The position numbers and the translations under genes are program-made. Below, piece by piece: positions 35,272 to 44,068 of a stretch of 64,000 nt of DNA. The notes under the pieces are model-generated. The model ran no database searches. It was not told the origin of the DNA and was given only the letters and a program-made list of their open reading frames with translations. How positions within the stretch are numbered: position 1 is the stretch's first letter; the number at the start of each line of letters is the position of its first letter. Source of the DNA: Emergencia sp. (GTDB lineage Bacteria; Bacillota; Clostridia; Peptostreptococcales; Anaerovoracaceae); the NCBI GenBank assembly GCA_022767345.1, contig JALEOD010000045.1:23659-87658 (forward strand), written 5' to 3'.

Positions 35272-35300
35272 ATTTTACCGTATCTAATATAAAAATTCAA
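35272..35300 (-). promoter_or_regulatory. promoter of the cdaA-cdaR-glmM-glmS operon
   Basis: On the minus strand, TTGAAT (35295-35300) and TAAAAT (35272-35277) are 17 bases apart, about 30 bases before the cdaA start. Confidence 0.65.
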
Positions 35301-35367
35301 GGGCAATGGCAGAAAAACCATAGTAATGTCACAAAATCTTAACAACTTTTTTCTACAAAAAAATTCA

Positions 35368-35395
35368 AAAAAAGGACTGCCCTAATGGACAGCCC
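35368..35395 (-). terminator. Rho-independent terminator of hpf
   Basis: On the minus strand, GGGCTGTCC (35387-35395) and GGGCAGTCC (35374-35382) form a nine-pair stem with two G-U pairs, followed by a run of seven T's. Confidence 0.85.
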
Positions 35396-35411
35396 GAAAA
35401 TACTAAACCTG

Positions 35412-35939
35412 TTAATAAGTCGTCTCCAAAACGCCGTAATTTCCATCCTTTCTGATATAGACTACATTGACGCTGTCAGTCTCCATATCGAGGAACACGA
35501 AGAAATTATGCTGCAGCATTTCCATTTCCAGAATTGCCTCTTCCACCGACATCGGGGAAAGTTCAAATTTCTTGGTCTTTACAACCTTTACTTCTTCTAC
35601 TTCCTCCGGAAGTTCCGGCAGGCTTTCAAATCTTACGGATTTATTATCATTATACCGTTTCTGCAGCTTGCCTTTAAATCTCGCCATCTGACTGGACAGC
35701 TTATCCACAACCTTATCGATTGCTTCATAAATGTCATCCGAAGCCTCTTCGCTTCTGAATACTGCACCTTTGGCGTTAATCGTCGCCTCAATCTTGTCTT
35801 TGCCTCTCTCCTGAGATAATACCACGTTTACAGTAATGTCATCAGAAAAATATTTTCCCAGTTTGTCAAATTTCTTCTCCAATGTGTCCTGTAAATGCTT
35901 GTAAGTGTTAAAATTCTTACCTGTGATGTTTACCTTCAT
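35412..35939 (-). CDS. hpf: long-form ribosome hibernation-promoting factor
   Basis: The 175-residue protein has the S30AE/RaiA domain (residues 1-100, with ITGKNFNTYKHLQDTLEKK and EASDDIYEAIDKVVDKLS). A linker leads to the C-terminal dimerisation domain (SVEEAILEMEMLQHNFFVFLD). The long form brings 70S ribosomes together as inactive 100S dimers in stationary phase. A perfect AAGGAGG site lies upstream, and GGTATAATAG near 36022-36028 is a good -10 without a clear -35. The nearby raiA-type RNA and comF upstream make the gene order typical of Clostridia. Confidence 0.95.
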   Translation of the reverse strand: MKVNITGKNFNTYKHLQDTLEKKFDKLGKYFSDDITVNVVLSQERGKDKIEATINAKGAVFRSEEASDDIYEAIDKVVDKLSSQMARFKGKLQKRYNDNKSVRFESLPELPEEVEEVKVVKTKKFELSPMSVEEAILEMEMLQHNFFVFLDMETDSVNVVYIRKDGNYGVLETTY

Positions 35940-36261
35940 TTGATGACCTCCTTAGCCACTCCTCTGAGTTCGGCCTTTCAGCAGAAACGCCGAAAGCAAA
36001 GGTGATTTTCTTTAAAGCTATTATACCATACTTTTCTGAAAAATTATATATCTTTTTATTGCAAAGGACGACTTTTTTCTCGGAATTATTTCTGCGCCAG
36101 CAGGTGCCGACAACAGTGCGCCGCCTTGTACAGCTGCGTCGGAACTATCCATACAGCTGGAAGGTGCTGTCTGCGCGCTGTTTTGTCCGGCTGTGCCATG
36201 TTCATTCCGGCATCGATGCGGCTGGATACTGCTCTCTCTGGAACTGTTGTGTCTGCGCAAT

Positions 36262-36542
36262 GCTTGGCAAAAGCAATGTTGACAAATTCTCGTTTTTTTG
36301 CTGATTTTGTCAACTTTTGACCGAATTTCAGATATAAATCTGCCCGATTATCGCAGTTTTTTTGCCAAAGTTGACAAAAAACAAAAAAAGTGTCAATCCT
36401 GTCAACGTTTTTACCTGAAAACGTTGACAAAATTGACAGAATCGCGATTTTTAGTCAACTTTAGCAATGTTTGAGGACATATTGCCCCTGCTATTCAGAC
36501 TGTTTGTTGCCAAATCAGAAATAACAATCAAAATTTGGCAAC
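36262..36542. repeat. hairpin-forming repeats of family 1 between the raiA-type RNA and hpf
   Basis: Three units are seen. At 36262-36318, TTGACAAA and TTTGTCAA arms face each other. At 36362-36472 is a 111-base imperfect palindrome with outer arms TTGCCAAAGTTGAC / AGTCAACTTTAGCAA; its reverse complement is about 85-90% identical to 1811-1908. At 36506-36542, GTTGCCAAAT pairs perfectly with ATTTGGCAAC. No gene is supported in 36030-36725; the rest of this stretch shows nothing I can name. Confidence 0.8.
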
Positions 36543-36730
36543 AGCAGCGGACCAAACCTCAATCCTCCGTCACTTTTGGCAACGGCAGAGTCAGCAGGCC
36601 AGCACTGTCCCAGACTTCAATTCTCCGCCTCAGCAGCCTCAGCAGTCTCAGTGAACCAGCCCCACCTGCATCCGGCGCTCCCCATCGAAAAATCTGAAAG
36701 CATCCAAAGCCATACGAAACCACACAAAAA

Positions 36731-36914
36731 CGGCATTGCAGTTGTCTGGCTGACCTGGTCTTTGCCCCCACACTTGCCTTTACCGGGATTTTCCCGAGGA
36801 CTTACATCTAAGCTACGCCATGATCACTGCCGCCTTGCGGATCAGCTTACGTGGATCCCTTTGCCCGTAACTGGCTTGGATTTTCAACCACAGACCCAGA
36901 CAACTGCAATGCCG
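36731..36914 (-). ncRNA. structured RNA, probable raiA ncRNA
   Basis: A 184-nt element begins 12 bases after the comF stop. Its ends form a perfect 19-bp stem, CGGCATTGCAGTTGTCTGG at 36731-36749 with its reverse complement at 36896-36914. In the minus direction the stem is followed directly by TTTTT (36726-36730). The interior is GC-richer than its surroundings, has no supported open frame and contains further pairable segments (TCGGGAAAATCCCGG near 36791-36805; GATCCGCAAGGCGG near 36829-36842). The raiA RNA class of Clostridia is a ~200-nt RNA known from the neighbourhood of comFC and hpf/raiA genes, exactly this context. Identity is inferred from context, size and the closing stem. Confidence 0.72.
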
Positions 36915-36926
36915 TCTATTATTTTT

Positions 36927-37862
36927 TTATTTCGCCGCGAATGCCAGAAAGTATACGATTTCCGGCTGTGCAGAAAGCAGCGCCTCATAGCAGGCAGCCG
37001 CGGTGCTGCCCGTCGTATAAAAATCATCCAGCAGCAAAACTTTCTTTCCTTCTAACAGTGTACCATATTTTTTGTTATATGCAAATTTTCCTTTTACATT
37101 TAATTTTCTTTCTGTAGGGCTGAGGCCCCGCATGGGCTGCGTGTTTTCAGTCCGCAAAAGCGCATCTGCAAGACAGGGCTTTCCCTCCAGCCTGGCAAGA
37201 TACCTGCCTATCAGTGCGGCATGGTTAAATCCCCGCTGCCGCTCTTTTGCGGAGAACATGGGTACAGGCACAATCACATCGAAGGCAAGGCGTGCAAGCG
37301 CCAGACGATCTGCCATAATCTGCGCAAGATCCCTTGCGATGTATTTCTTCCCATTGTATTTCAGAGAAAAAATCAGCCTCCGTTCATAAAGACCATACTG
37401 GGTGCAGCACAGGGAAAGAAACGGCACCCTGCCGCCGAACCCATCTGCGGCACTGCCTTCCTCCGCCGCAGTGCTGCCAGAGCCTGCCGCCGCACAATCG
37501 ATTCCTGCCGCAGTGCCAGCAAACCCCGCCTCACCTCCAGCAAGCTCATCTCCACCGCCGGCAACCACCGGCATAACTTTGCGCAGCGGCTGCCCATCCC
37601 ATCGGATGTGCGCCATACAGTGGTCGCAAAGGTGATAAGTTCTGGTTTCATCAATGATATTGCCGCAGCAGATACAGTATAGCGCCGGCGGATAGAGTAA
37701 ATCCAGCCCTCCGGACAGAACTGCCTTCAGCCCCTGCCCGAGCTCCGGACGCAGCCTATACCTCAGCACATGTCCCAGCGTTTCCTTCGACTCGTGTCCC
37801 AAAATCCAATCCAACCCGGACCCCAGCGCTTTCCTCAACCTAAGCCCCAGAGTTCTATTCAC
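36927..37862 (-). CDS. ComF-family phosphoribosyltransferase-like protein with a Gly/Ala-rich insertion
   Basis: ComF proteins are needed for DNA uptake in competent bacteria. The 311-residue protein has a zinc-ribbon pair CICCG (near 64) and LCDHC (near 78) and a C-terminal PRTase domain with PVPMFSAKERQRGFNHA near 204 and VLLLDDFYTTGST near 277. It is longer than the usual 220-240 residues because of two oddities. One is a ~50-residue Leu/Gly/Arg-rich N-terminal extension; the other is a low-complexity Gly/Ala/Ser/Glu insertion near residues 101-146. The start is GTG, overlapping the recD2 stop as GTGA. Confidence 0.88.
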   Translation of the reverse strand: MNRTLGLRLRKALGSGLDWILGHESKETLGHVLRYRLRPELGQGLKAVLSGGLDLLYPPALYCICCGNIIDETRTYHLCDHCMAHIRWDGQPLRKVMPVVAGGGDELAGGEAGFAGTAAGIDCAAAGSGSTAAEEGSAADGFGGRVPFLSLCCTQYGLYERRLIFSLKYNGKKYIARDLAQIMADRLALARLAFDVIVPVPMFSAKERQRGFNHAALIGRYLARLEGKPCLADALLRTENTQPMRGLSPTERKLNVKGKFAYNKKYGTLLEGKKVLLLDDFYTTGSTAAACYEALLSAQPEIVYFLAFAAK

Positions 37863-40078
37863 CCCAGTCCCACCTCCAGCAGTTCTTCCAGTCTGCAGCG
37901 GAGACCTGAGTATCGCATTTTTATCCGATTGTTATCAATCATGGCATTCATCTTCTGCTCACCGCCTACCAAAACAACCACCTGCTTACCGCGGGTCACC
38001 GCCGTATACAAGAGATTTCTGGTCGCCAGCACCGGCGGAAACCATGAAATCGGCATCACGACAATGGGAAACTCGCTGCCCTGGCTTTTGTGCACCGTAA
38101 TGGCGTAAGCCAGCTCCAGTTCATCAAGCTGCGCGAATTCATAGGTCACATATTTATCCTCGTCAAAGATGACGGTAATCTGATTATATTCCTTGTCAAT
38201 TTTCTCGATAAATCCTACATCCCCGTTGAATACACCCTGTCCTTCCGAAAAGTCCCGCCGCTTTTTCCAGCCGATTTCGTAGTTGTTGCGAATCTGCATC
38301 ACCTTATCATTTTCACGAAAGACTCTGTCGCCGAATTTCTTTTCCGCTAAATCCTCCCGCGGTGGATTCAGCGCTTCCTGCAGCACTTTATTCAGCGCAA
38401 CGCAGCCCAGCGTCCCTTTGCGGACCGGTGTTAAAATCTGAATATCGCGTACCGGCACAATTCCCTCATAGTAAGCGGCAAGGCGTTTTGTCACAAGCTG
38501 CACCATGAGATCCACCATCTGTTTTTCAGATGTCCGCTCCATAAAGAAAAAGTCCTTGTCCTTGCTGTTGACAAAAGGATACTCTCCCTCGTTAATTCTG
38601 TGCGCGTTGACGACAATCATGCTCTCCTGCGCCTGACGGAAAATCTCTTTCAGCTTGACAGTATGAACATATTCGCTCTCTATGATATCCCTAAGTACAT
38701 TGCCCGCTCCCACAGACGGCAGCTGATCGTAATCCCCTACCATAATCAGACGTGTACCCGGTTTAATCGCCTCGGTCAGACCCTGCATCAGGAGCAAATC
38801 AATCATAGAAGCCTCATCTACAATGACTACATCGTATTTCAGCGGATCCTCGCTGTTTTTTCCAAAACGCATGATGTCCTCTTCTGAAGAATAATAATAT
38901 TCCAAAAGACGGTGCACCGTAGAAGCGTAATGCCCGCTGGTTTCGGTAATTCTCTTAGCCGCTCTGCCCGTAGGCGCTGCAATGGCTACCTTGAACTGAC
39001 TCTGCTCAAAGATATTAATCAGGGTATTGATAATAGTGGTCTTTCCTGTGCCGGGACCGCCTGTAATGACAGAAATTCCACAGGTCAGAGAACTCTTCAC
39101 CGCGTTCACCTGCTGCTCAGAAAGCGCAATGCCCGTCTGCCGCTGGGTCATGGCAATCATGCTGTCAATATCTACGGAAAGCGGCTTTAGCCCTGCATTT
39201 TCAATCGCTGCCAGATTGCGGCAGACCCGCTGTTCCGCCAGATAATAGACGTACAGATATACAACGGTCTGGCCTTTCAGGGTATCCAACTGTATTTCTC
39301 CCTCAAAAGCCATGTCCACCATATTCTCATAGACCAGCTGCCTGGACACATCGAGAAGCTGAGAAACCCTTTCGCAGAGTTCTTCCTGCGGCATATAGGT
39401 ATTTCCTTCTCCGGCAAAATAGCTGAGGCCGTATTTGATTCCGCTTCTGATCCGGAAGGGACTTTCCGGCGGAGTGCCCATCTTCGCGGCGATATTGTCC
39501 GCCTTGTGAAAGCCGATTCCGTACACCTCTTCCACAAGTCTGTACGGATTTTCACTGATCAGTTCCACAGCGTCCGTCCCGTAAATCTTGTAAAGTTTCA
39601 GCGCATACTCTGCAGAAATGCCATATTCCTGAAAAAACATGGAAACTTCCGCGAATTCCCTGTGCGCCGCAAAAGCTTCCGCGATAGATTCTGCCTTTTT
39701 CGGACCAATGCCGCTGACAAGAGTCAGCCTGTGGGGTTCTTTCTCCATCACTTCAAAAGTATCTTCACCGAACTTTGCTACGATGGCAGATGCCATCTTT
39801 GGACCGATTCCCTTAATCACACCAGAAGCCAGAAAGCCCTCAATGCCGGCAATCCCCGTGGGCAGAACCTCTTCAAACTCAGAAAAAGCAAACTGTTCCC
39901 CGTAAGTGGGATGCACTTTAAAGGTGCCCCGAAGCTTATACTGAAAGCCCGCCACGCAGGAAGGAAGACTTCCGACCACCGTAAAATATTCGTCATCAGT
40001 CTCCATCACAGCAATGGTATATCCGTTGTCCTCATTATGAAAAATAATTTCAGTGATAACACCCTGCTTTTCTTCCAT
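37859..40078 (-). CDS. recD2: RecD2-type ATP-dependent DNA helicase
   Basis: This 739-residue superfamily 1B 5'-3' helicase occurs outside RecBCD. It has an N-terminal OB-like region and tandem helix-hairpin-helix motifs (VIKGIGPKMA, LVSGIGPKKA, EEVYGIGFHKA near residues 90-195). The motor follows, with Walker A GGPGTGKTT near 338, VVIVDEASMIDL near 420 and the SH3/motif VI region TVHKSQGSEFP near 675. The ATG at 40078 overlaps the preceding stop (TAATG). It is part of a chain with the CCA enzyme and comF. Roles in repair and genome stability are known in related bacteria. Confidence 0.94.
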   Translation of the reverse strand: MEEKQGVITEIIFHNEDNGYTIAVMETDDEYFTVVGSLPSCVAGFQYKLRGTFKVHPTYGEQFAFSEFEEVLPTGIAGIEGFLASGVIKGIGPKMASAIVAKFGEDTFEVMEKEPHRLTLVSGIGPKKAESIAEAFAAHREFAEVSMFFQEYGISAEYALKLYKIYGTDAVELISENPYRLVEEVYGIGFHKADNIAAKMGTPPESPFRIRSGIKYGLSYFAGEGNTYMPQEELCERVSQLLDVSRQLVYENMVDMAFEGEIQLDTLKGQTVVYLYVYYLAEQRVCRNLAAIENAGLKPLSVDIDSMIAMTQRQTGIALSEQQVNAVKSSLTCGISVITGGPGTGKTTIINTLINIFEQSQFKVAIAAPTGRAAKRITETSGHYASTVHRLLEYYYSSEEDIMRFGKNSEDPLKYDVVIVDEASMIDLLLMQGLTEAIKPGTRLIMVGDYDQLPSVGAGNVLRDIIESEYVHTVKLKEIFRQAQESMIVVNAHRINEGEYPFVNSKDKDFFFMERTSEKQMVDLMVQLVTKRLAAYYEGIVPVRDIQILTPVRKGTLGCVALNKVLQEALNPPREDLAEKKFGDRVFRENDKVMQIRNNYEIGWKKRRDFSEGQGVFNGDVGFIEKIDKEYNQITVIFDEDKYVTYEFAQLDELELAYAITVHKSQGSEFPIVVMPISWFPPVLATRNLLYTAVTRGKQVVVLVGGEQKMNAMIDNNRIKMRYSGLRCRLEELLEVGLG

Positions 40079-41367
40079 TATTTTACCCACTTAACGTATC
40101 TGGTTTTCGCCGCCAGTTTATTCTTCGAATATTTCTTCGCATATTTCAGCAGGACATCTCTGTGATTGTTGACAGGATTCTTATGTACCAGAGCAGCCAC
40201 CTGCTCCAGAAGTTCTGCCGCTTTTTCTGCGGAATCGGTGATGCCGGCTTCCATTATATCGTTGGCATCAATAACCAAATCTTCTACAAATACCGGTTCA
40301 TTTCCGGAAATAATCTTCTTCATCATGTAGTTTCTGGATTCGATTTTCAGGCTCGGCTGATCATAAACGATGCGCATAGCCTTAGACAGATTATGCAGAT
40401 AGTTATAGCGTTCGTTTCCATATCGAAACAGGAACTTCTTGAACTCCATATCAGTATTGAGGAAGTTAATATCGATAATACGCTCTACGCCGTCTTTCAG
40501 ATGTTCCTCTGTCTTCTTGTCAAACTGAAGCCGTTCAATGGCCGGAAGCGCACGCTTCTTGCTGATTGCTGTGTAAACAAGTCCCAGCCTTCTGGTTCTC
40601 ACAGGCTTCGTCTTGTCAATATTATCACAGACAGTCTTAAAGGCATTGGTGTCGGACATGGACATTTTGCCTGCAATATCTTCACCCAGAACCACCGCCA
40701 TAAGGCCGGTGCCGGTCAGCATTTTCAGTCCCTTTCCTGCGTGGTCTGATACCAGAAGACTTTCAAACTCCTCACGTACGCCAGTCACATCACCGCCGTC
40801 CACCTGAGCCAGCAAGTTCCTCCACTTCAGTCCGATTGCGTCAAAGATACTTTTGTGCAGGTCAAAATTCAGTTCTGCCGCAAGTCTGACCGCTTCCAAC
40901 ATGCGAATCGGTTCTTTTTCAAAAACCTGCTCGCTTGCATCCGCCGTCCGAATCAGCTTTGCCCGGATATCCTCTCTGCCGCCATAAGGATCCACTAAGC
41001 TTCGTTCCGGATTATCCGCAATGGCATTGACCGTAAATACCAGCTCCTTCAGCGCCTCTTCTACGGTTCCCTCAAAGGTTCTGACATCTGCAATACAGCC
41101 GTCAATGGTGGCAGCTTCACCTTCCTCTTTTGCCGGCACCTCATAGGTAAAATCCAGCCTGACCGATGATTTCTCAGTATCCAGCACCTGACACGCCGGG
41201 AAAATTCTCTGCAAATCAGAAAGAGACGCTCTGGTAATCAAATCCCAGTCGTACACCTTCTCTCCCATAATCCGGTCTCTGACGCACTCCCCTGCGGCAT
41301 AGGTCTCAAATCCCTCTTTTTCCAGTGTTTGCAACGCTCCCAACACGTCTTTATCGAATTTAATCAC
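40078..41367 (-). CDS. CCA tRNA nucleotidyltransferase / poly(A) polymerase family protein
   Basis: The 429-residue class II nucleotidyltransferase has the head motif YAAGECVRDRIMG followed by DWDLIT with the DxD metal ligands. It also has the VFTVNAIADNP and DPYGGREDI segments and ERIRMLEAVRLA-type residues (EPIRMLEAVRLAAEL). The usual GG-x-VRD turn reads GE-x-VRD here, a departure in a normally conserved position. The C-terminal half is an all-helical HD-like region. I use the GTG at 41367, which overlaps the previous stop as GTGA and sits 9 bases after GGAGG, not the upstream ATG at 41394. Confidence 0.85.
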   Translation of the reverse strand: MIKFDKDVLGALQTLEKEGFETYAAGECVRDRIMGEKVYDWDLITRASLSDLQRIFPACQVLDTEKSSVRLDFTYEVPAKEEGEAATIDGCIADVRTFEGTVEEALKELVFTVNAIADNPERSLVDPYGGREDIRAKLIRTADASEQVFEKEPIRMLEAVRLAAELNFDLHKSIFDAIGLKWRNLLAQVDGGDVTGVREEFESLLVSDHAGKGLKMLTGTGLMAVVLGEDIAGKMSMSDTNAFKTVCDNIDKTKPVRTRRLGLVYTAISKKRALPAIERLQFDKKTEEHLKDGVERIIDINFLNTDMEFKKFLFRYGNERYNYLHNLSKAMRIVYDQPSLKIESRNYMMKKIISGNEPVFVEDLVIDANDIMEAGITDSAEKAAELLEQVAALVHKNPVNNHRDVLLKYAKKYSKNKLAAKTRYVKWVK

Positions 41368-42341
41368 TTCTGCATTCCTCCATCCTCTGTCCATTTATAA
41401 ATTCTGCGATTATCAAGGGTCCAGATTCTATCGGAAAATTCGCCCGGCGCAACGCCTTTAAGGGCATCTTCCATATCAAACATTCTGGCATCTAGAATAT
41501 CCAGATAATGCAGCACCTCCGCCTCAGGAAACAGCGGTTTCTTCGGACTTCCAAACTCCGGCTCATAGTGATGAGATAAAATCATATGCTCCAGCATGAT
41601 GGTCTTTTCCTCGCTGAAACCAAGCTCTCTGCAGGTTCGATCCAAAAACTTTACGCCCTGTACCAAATGACCCAGCATCTGGCCTTCAAAGGAATATCCC
41701 GGCGATACGCCGTACTCGTTGGAAAGAATCTCGTTGAGTTTTTCGATATCGTGGAGCATCACACCTGCCGCCACTAAATCCCTGTTCAGATTAGTATAGA
41801 CCTCACAAACCCTAAGGCCGGTCATCAGCATTCTCTTTACATGATACAAAAGCCCTCCGTATTCCGCATGGTGGTTCTTCGACGCAGCCGGATAGTACAT
41901 GAGCTTTTCCTTGTTATCGGAAAGCACCTTGGTGCAAAGGGCACGCAGGTCGCTATCCTCCATAGACTCCGCCACAGAATAAATGTAGTCATACATCTCC
42001 TCTGAGTCCTCCGGCGCAGCCTTGATATACTCGGAAATTTCAAGATGATCCTCCGCATTAGCCGCTCTGATCCTGCTGATTCTAAGCTGACTCTGTCCCT
42101 GCCATTCGGTAACCTGCCCTCTGACCTTGATCAGATCGCCTTCTTTCATATTTGCTAAAAGTTCCTGCTCGCCGTCCAGAATCTCCCACTTCTTGCCGTT
42201 TACCTCGCCGCTTCTGTCTCCCAGAACCACGTCAAAATACTGTTTCTTATTGGCGCCGACCTTGATACCGGCACTCTTCACCATAAAAAAATCTGTAATT
42301 TCGGATTGTCCTTTCAAATCCGCCGCATAATATTGTTTCAT
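41364..42341 (-). CDS. YhaM-type 3'-5' exoribonuclease (OB fold plus HD domain)
   Basis: The 325-residue protein has an N-terminal OB-fold nucleic-acid-binding domain (residues 10-95, with SGEVNGKKW and DLIKVRGQV) and a C-terminal HD phosphohydrolase domain with HHAEYGGLLYHVKRM near 160, VMLHDIEKLNEI near 197 and ILSHHYEPEFGSPKKP near 258. This is the YhaM/CBF1 arrangement, a 3'-5' exonuclease active on RNA and single-stranded DNA. It overlaps the following CCA-type gene by 4 bases and heads the yhaM-cca-recD2-comF-raiA chain. GGAGACGA precedes the ATG. Confidence 0.9.
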   Translation of the reverse strand: MKQYYAADLKGQSEITDFFMVKSAGIKVGANKKQYFDVVLGDRSGEVNGKKWEILDGEQELLANMKEGDLIKVRGQVTEWQGQSQLRISRIRAANAEDHLEISEYIKAAPEDSEEMYDYIYSVAESMEDSDLRALCTKVLSDNKEKLMYYPAASKNHHAEYGGLLYHVKRMLMTGLRVCEVYTNLNRDLVAAGVMLHDIEKLNEILSNEYGVSPGYSFEGQMLGHLVQGVKFLDRTCRELGFSEEKTIMLEHMILSHHYEPEFGSPKKPLFPEAEVLHYLDILDARMFDMEDALKGVAPGEFSDRIWTLDNRRIYKWTEDGGMQK

Positions 42342-42430
42342 TCATTCGTCTCCATCAAAAAAATCACTACACTAATTATATAACACTTGGCTCAATTAGT
42401 ATAGTGATTAAATTGTGAAAAAATTTTCCC

Positions 42431-44068
42431 TTATACTGCTTTCACAAGAGCAACCCTTACCTTGAACAAGTCACCGTCAATAGTAAGTTCAAATGCACCG
42501 TTCATCAGATTGGTCAAATCCTTTGCAATTGCAAGGCCCAGACCGCTTCCTTCCGTATTTCTGGACTCATCACCCCGTTTAAACCGTTCCATCAGTTCAT
42601 CGGCACTGATATTCAGCCGGTCTTTAGACATATTCTTTACATCCAGACAAATCATATCGTTTTCTTCCGAAATATCAATATAGACTCTGCTTGCAGGAAG
42701 GGCGTATTTGCTCACGTTAGTCAGGAGATTCTCAATGACTCTCCAGAGAAGCTGACCGTCTGCCATTACAAAGATAGATTCCGCTTTATTGGTAAAAATC
42801 ACATCAAGGTTATTTTCAGACAGGCGTTCTTCCATTTCCGCCATGGCCTGATTAACAATGGAAGTCATTTCTATCCTGTTGATATCCACCGGAATATTTC
42901 CGCTGGAAGCCTTCGCCGCCTCAAAGAGATCCTCCGTCAGTTTGCGAAGTCTTCTGGTTTTTTCGTCGATAATCTCAAGATACATCGACGCGTTTTCGCT
43001 GTCAAGACCCTCTGTCTTCAACAAATCCACATAGGACACCATGGAGGTCAGCGGCGTTCTCAAATCGTGAGACACGTTGGAAATCAGGTCAATCTTCATT
43101 TTCTGATTCTTTAGTTTATCCATCACCGCGATATTCATCGCATCGGAAATTTCGTTGACGCTCATAGCGAGCCTGTCAAGTTCTCCCGCCTCAGCAACAG
43201 GAATCTTGTAGTCCAAATTGCCTCGTTTAATCTGGTTGATGCCTTCCTTGACTGCGCAGTACTTCTTCACCCATTTCGGAATAAAGATAAAGATGAAAAT
43301 CAGTACCGGTATCATTCCCAGCCACGTCGCGGAAAGCAGCACTGCCACGATGGCCGTAACCATGACTTTCCAGAACACCTCGTCGCTGGCACCAATGGCG
43401 TCCGCAATGTAACAGACCACCTTTCCGATAATGGTATGCCGCCAGAAAGCCCTGGTCTTCAGCTTTTTGACAAGGGACTGCAGCAGGATAAGAAATACAC
43501 TCATCAGAAAGAGATTCGCCACAATACAGAAGAGCAACTCCAGCCATCTGGGCTCAAACTCTGAATTGTAAAAGTAAATATCACTGCTGAACTGCTCCAT
43601 CTGCTCTTTGTTTAAGAGACCCAGCGCATATTCCTGATACCAGTCGCTGCCGCAAAGCCAGTCAACATGAGGCATGCTCATCAATGCGATGCCGCAGAAG
43701 GCAAGAGCACCGACCAGAACCTGTACATCGGTAAATATTTTGTCAAACCAGTTGAGTACCACACTTCCTGTCGCATCTTTTCTGCCCACCTTGACAAGGG
43801 ACACGATAATTGCCGCAAGGGCTATGATTACCACGCCGATTTCAATCATCCACAATGCAGATATATGCTCATCTCCGCCGCGAATTTCAACATGCTGCCA
43901 GTATGTCTCGCCATCTGCTCCCGTTGTTTCAGCATACAGCCCATATTTAATATGGTAAACCAGCGCCAGCATGCAGCCTACTAAGACAGCAGCCTCTGCG
44001 GCTATCACCGCAATCACAGAACTGATGCTGTACGTCAATGTTCTATAACTTTTCAATTTTGTATCCAA
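42431..44068 (-). CDS. sensor histidine kinase with a multi-helix membrane domain
   Basis: The 545-residue kinase has about six N-terminal membrane helices (within residues 12-270), a HAMP-like linker, the HisKA phosphoacceptor box ISNVSHDLRTPLTSMVSYVD near residue 335, and an HATPase domain with N box VIENLLTNVSKYA and G box EGSGLGLAIAKDL. It pairs with the OmpR-type regulator, whose stop it overlaps by 26 bases. The only start in range is TTG at 44068, so translation is probably coupled. The signal is unknown; kinases of this build often sense the envelope. A 62-base gap separates it from the YhaM-type gene. Confidence 0.93.
   Translation of the reverse strand: MDTKLKSYRTLTYSISSVIAVIAAEAAVLVGCMLALVYHIKYGLYAETTGADGETYWQHVEIRGGDEHISALWMIEIGVVIIALAAIIVSLVKVGRKDATGSVVLNWFDKIFTDVQVLVGALAFCGIALMSMPHVDWLCGSDWYQEYALGLLNKEQMEQFSSDIYFYNSEFEPRWLELLFCIVANLFLMSVFLILLQSLVKKLKTRAFWRHTIIGKVVCYIADAIGASDEVFWKVMVTAIVAVLLSATWLGMIPVLIFIFIFIPKWVKKYCAVKEGINQIKRGNLDYKIPVAEAGELDRLAMSVNEISDAMNIAVMDKLKNQKMKIDLISNVSHDLRTPLTSMVSYVDLLKTEGLDSENASMYLEIIDEKTRRLRKLTEDLFEAAKASSGNIPVDINRIEMTSIVNQAMAEMEERLSENNLDVIFTNKAESIFVMADGQLLWRVIENLLTNVSKYALPASRVYIDISEENDMICLDVKNMSKDRLNISADELMERFKRGDESRNTEGSGLGLAIAKDLTNLMNGAFELTIDGDLFKVRVALVKAV

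Noticed and set aside
36559..36771. 70-codon minus-strand frame downstream of comF
   Set aside because: It overlaps the structured RNA candidate, is Arg/Leu/Gly-rich and has no ribosome binding site.
36731..36914. Transposable element with 19-bp terminal inverted repeats
   Set aside because: The perfect end repeats could be transposon ends, but there is no transposase or visible target duplication. The T-run after the stem and the comF/hpf context fit an RNA gene better.
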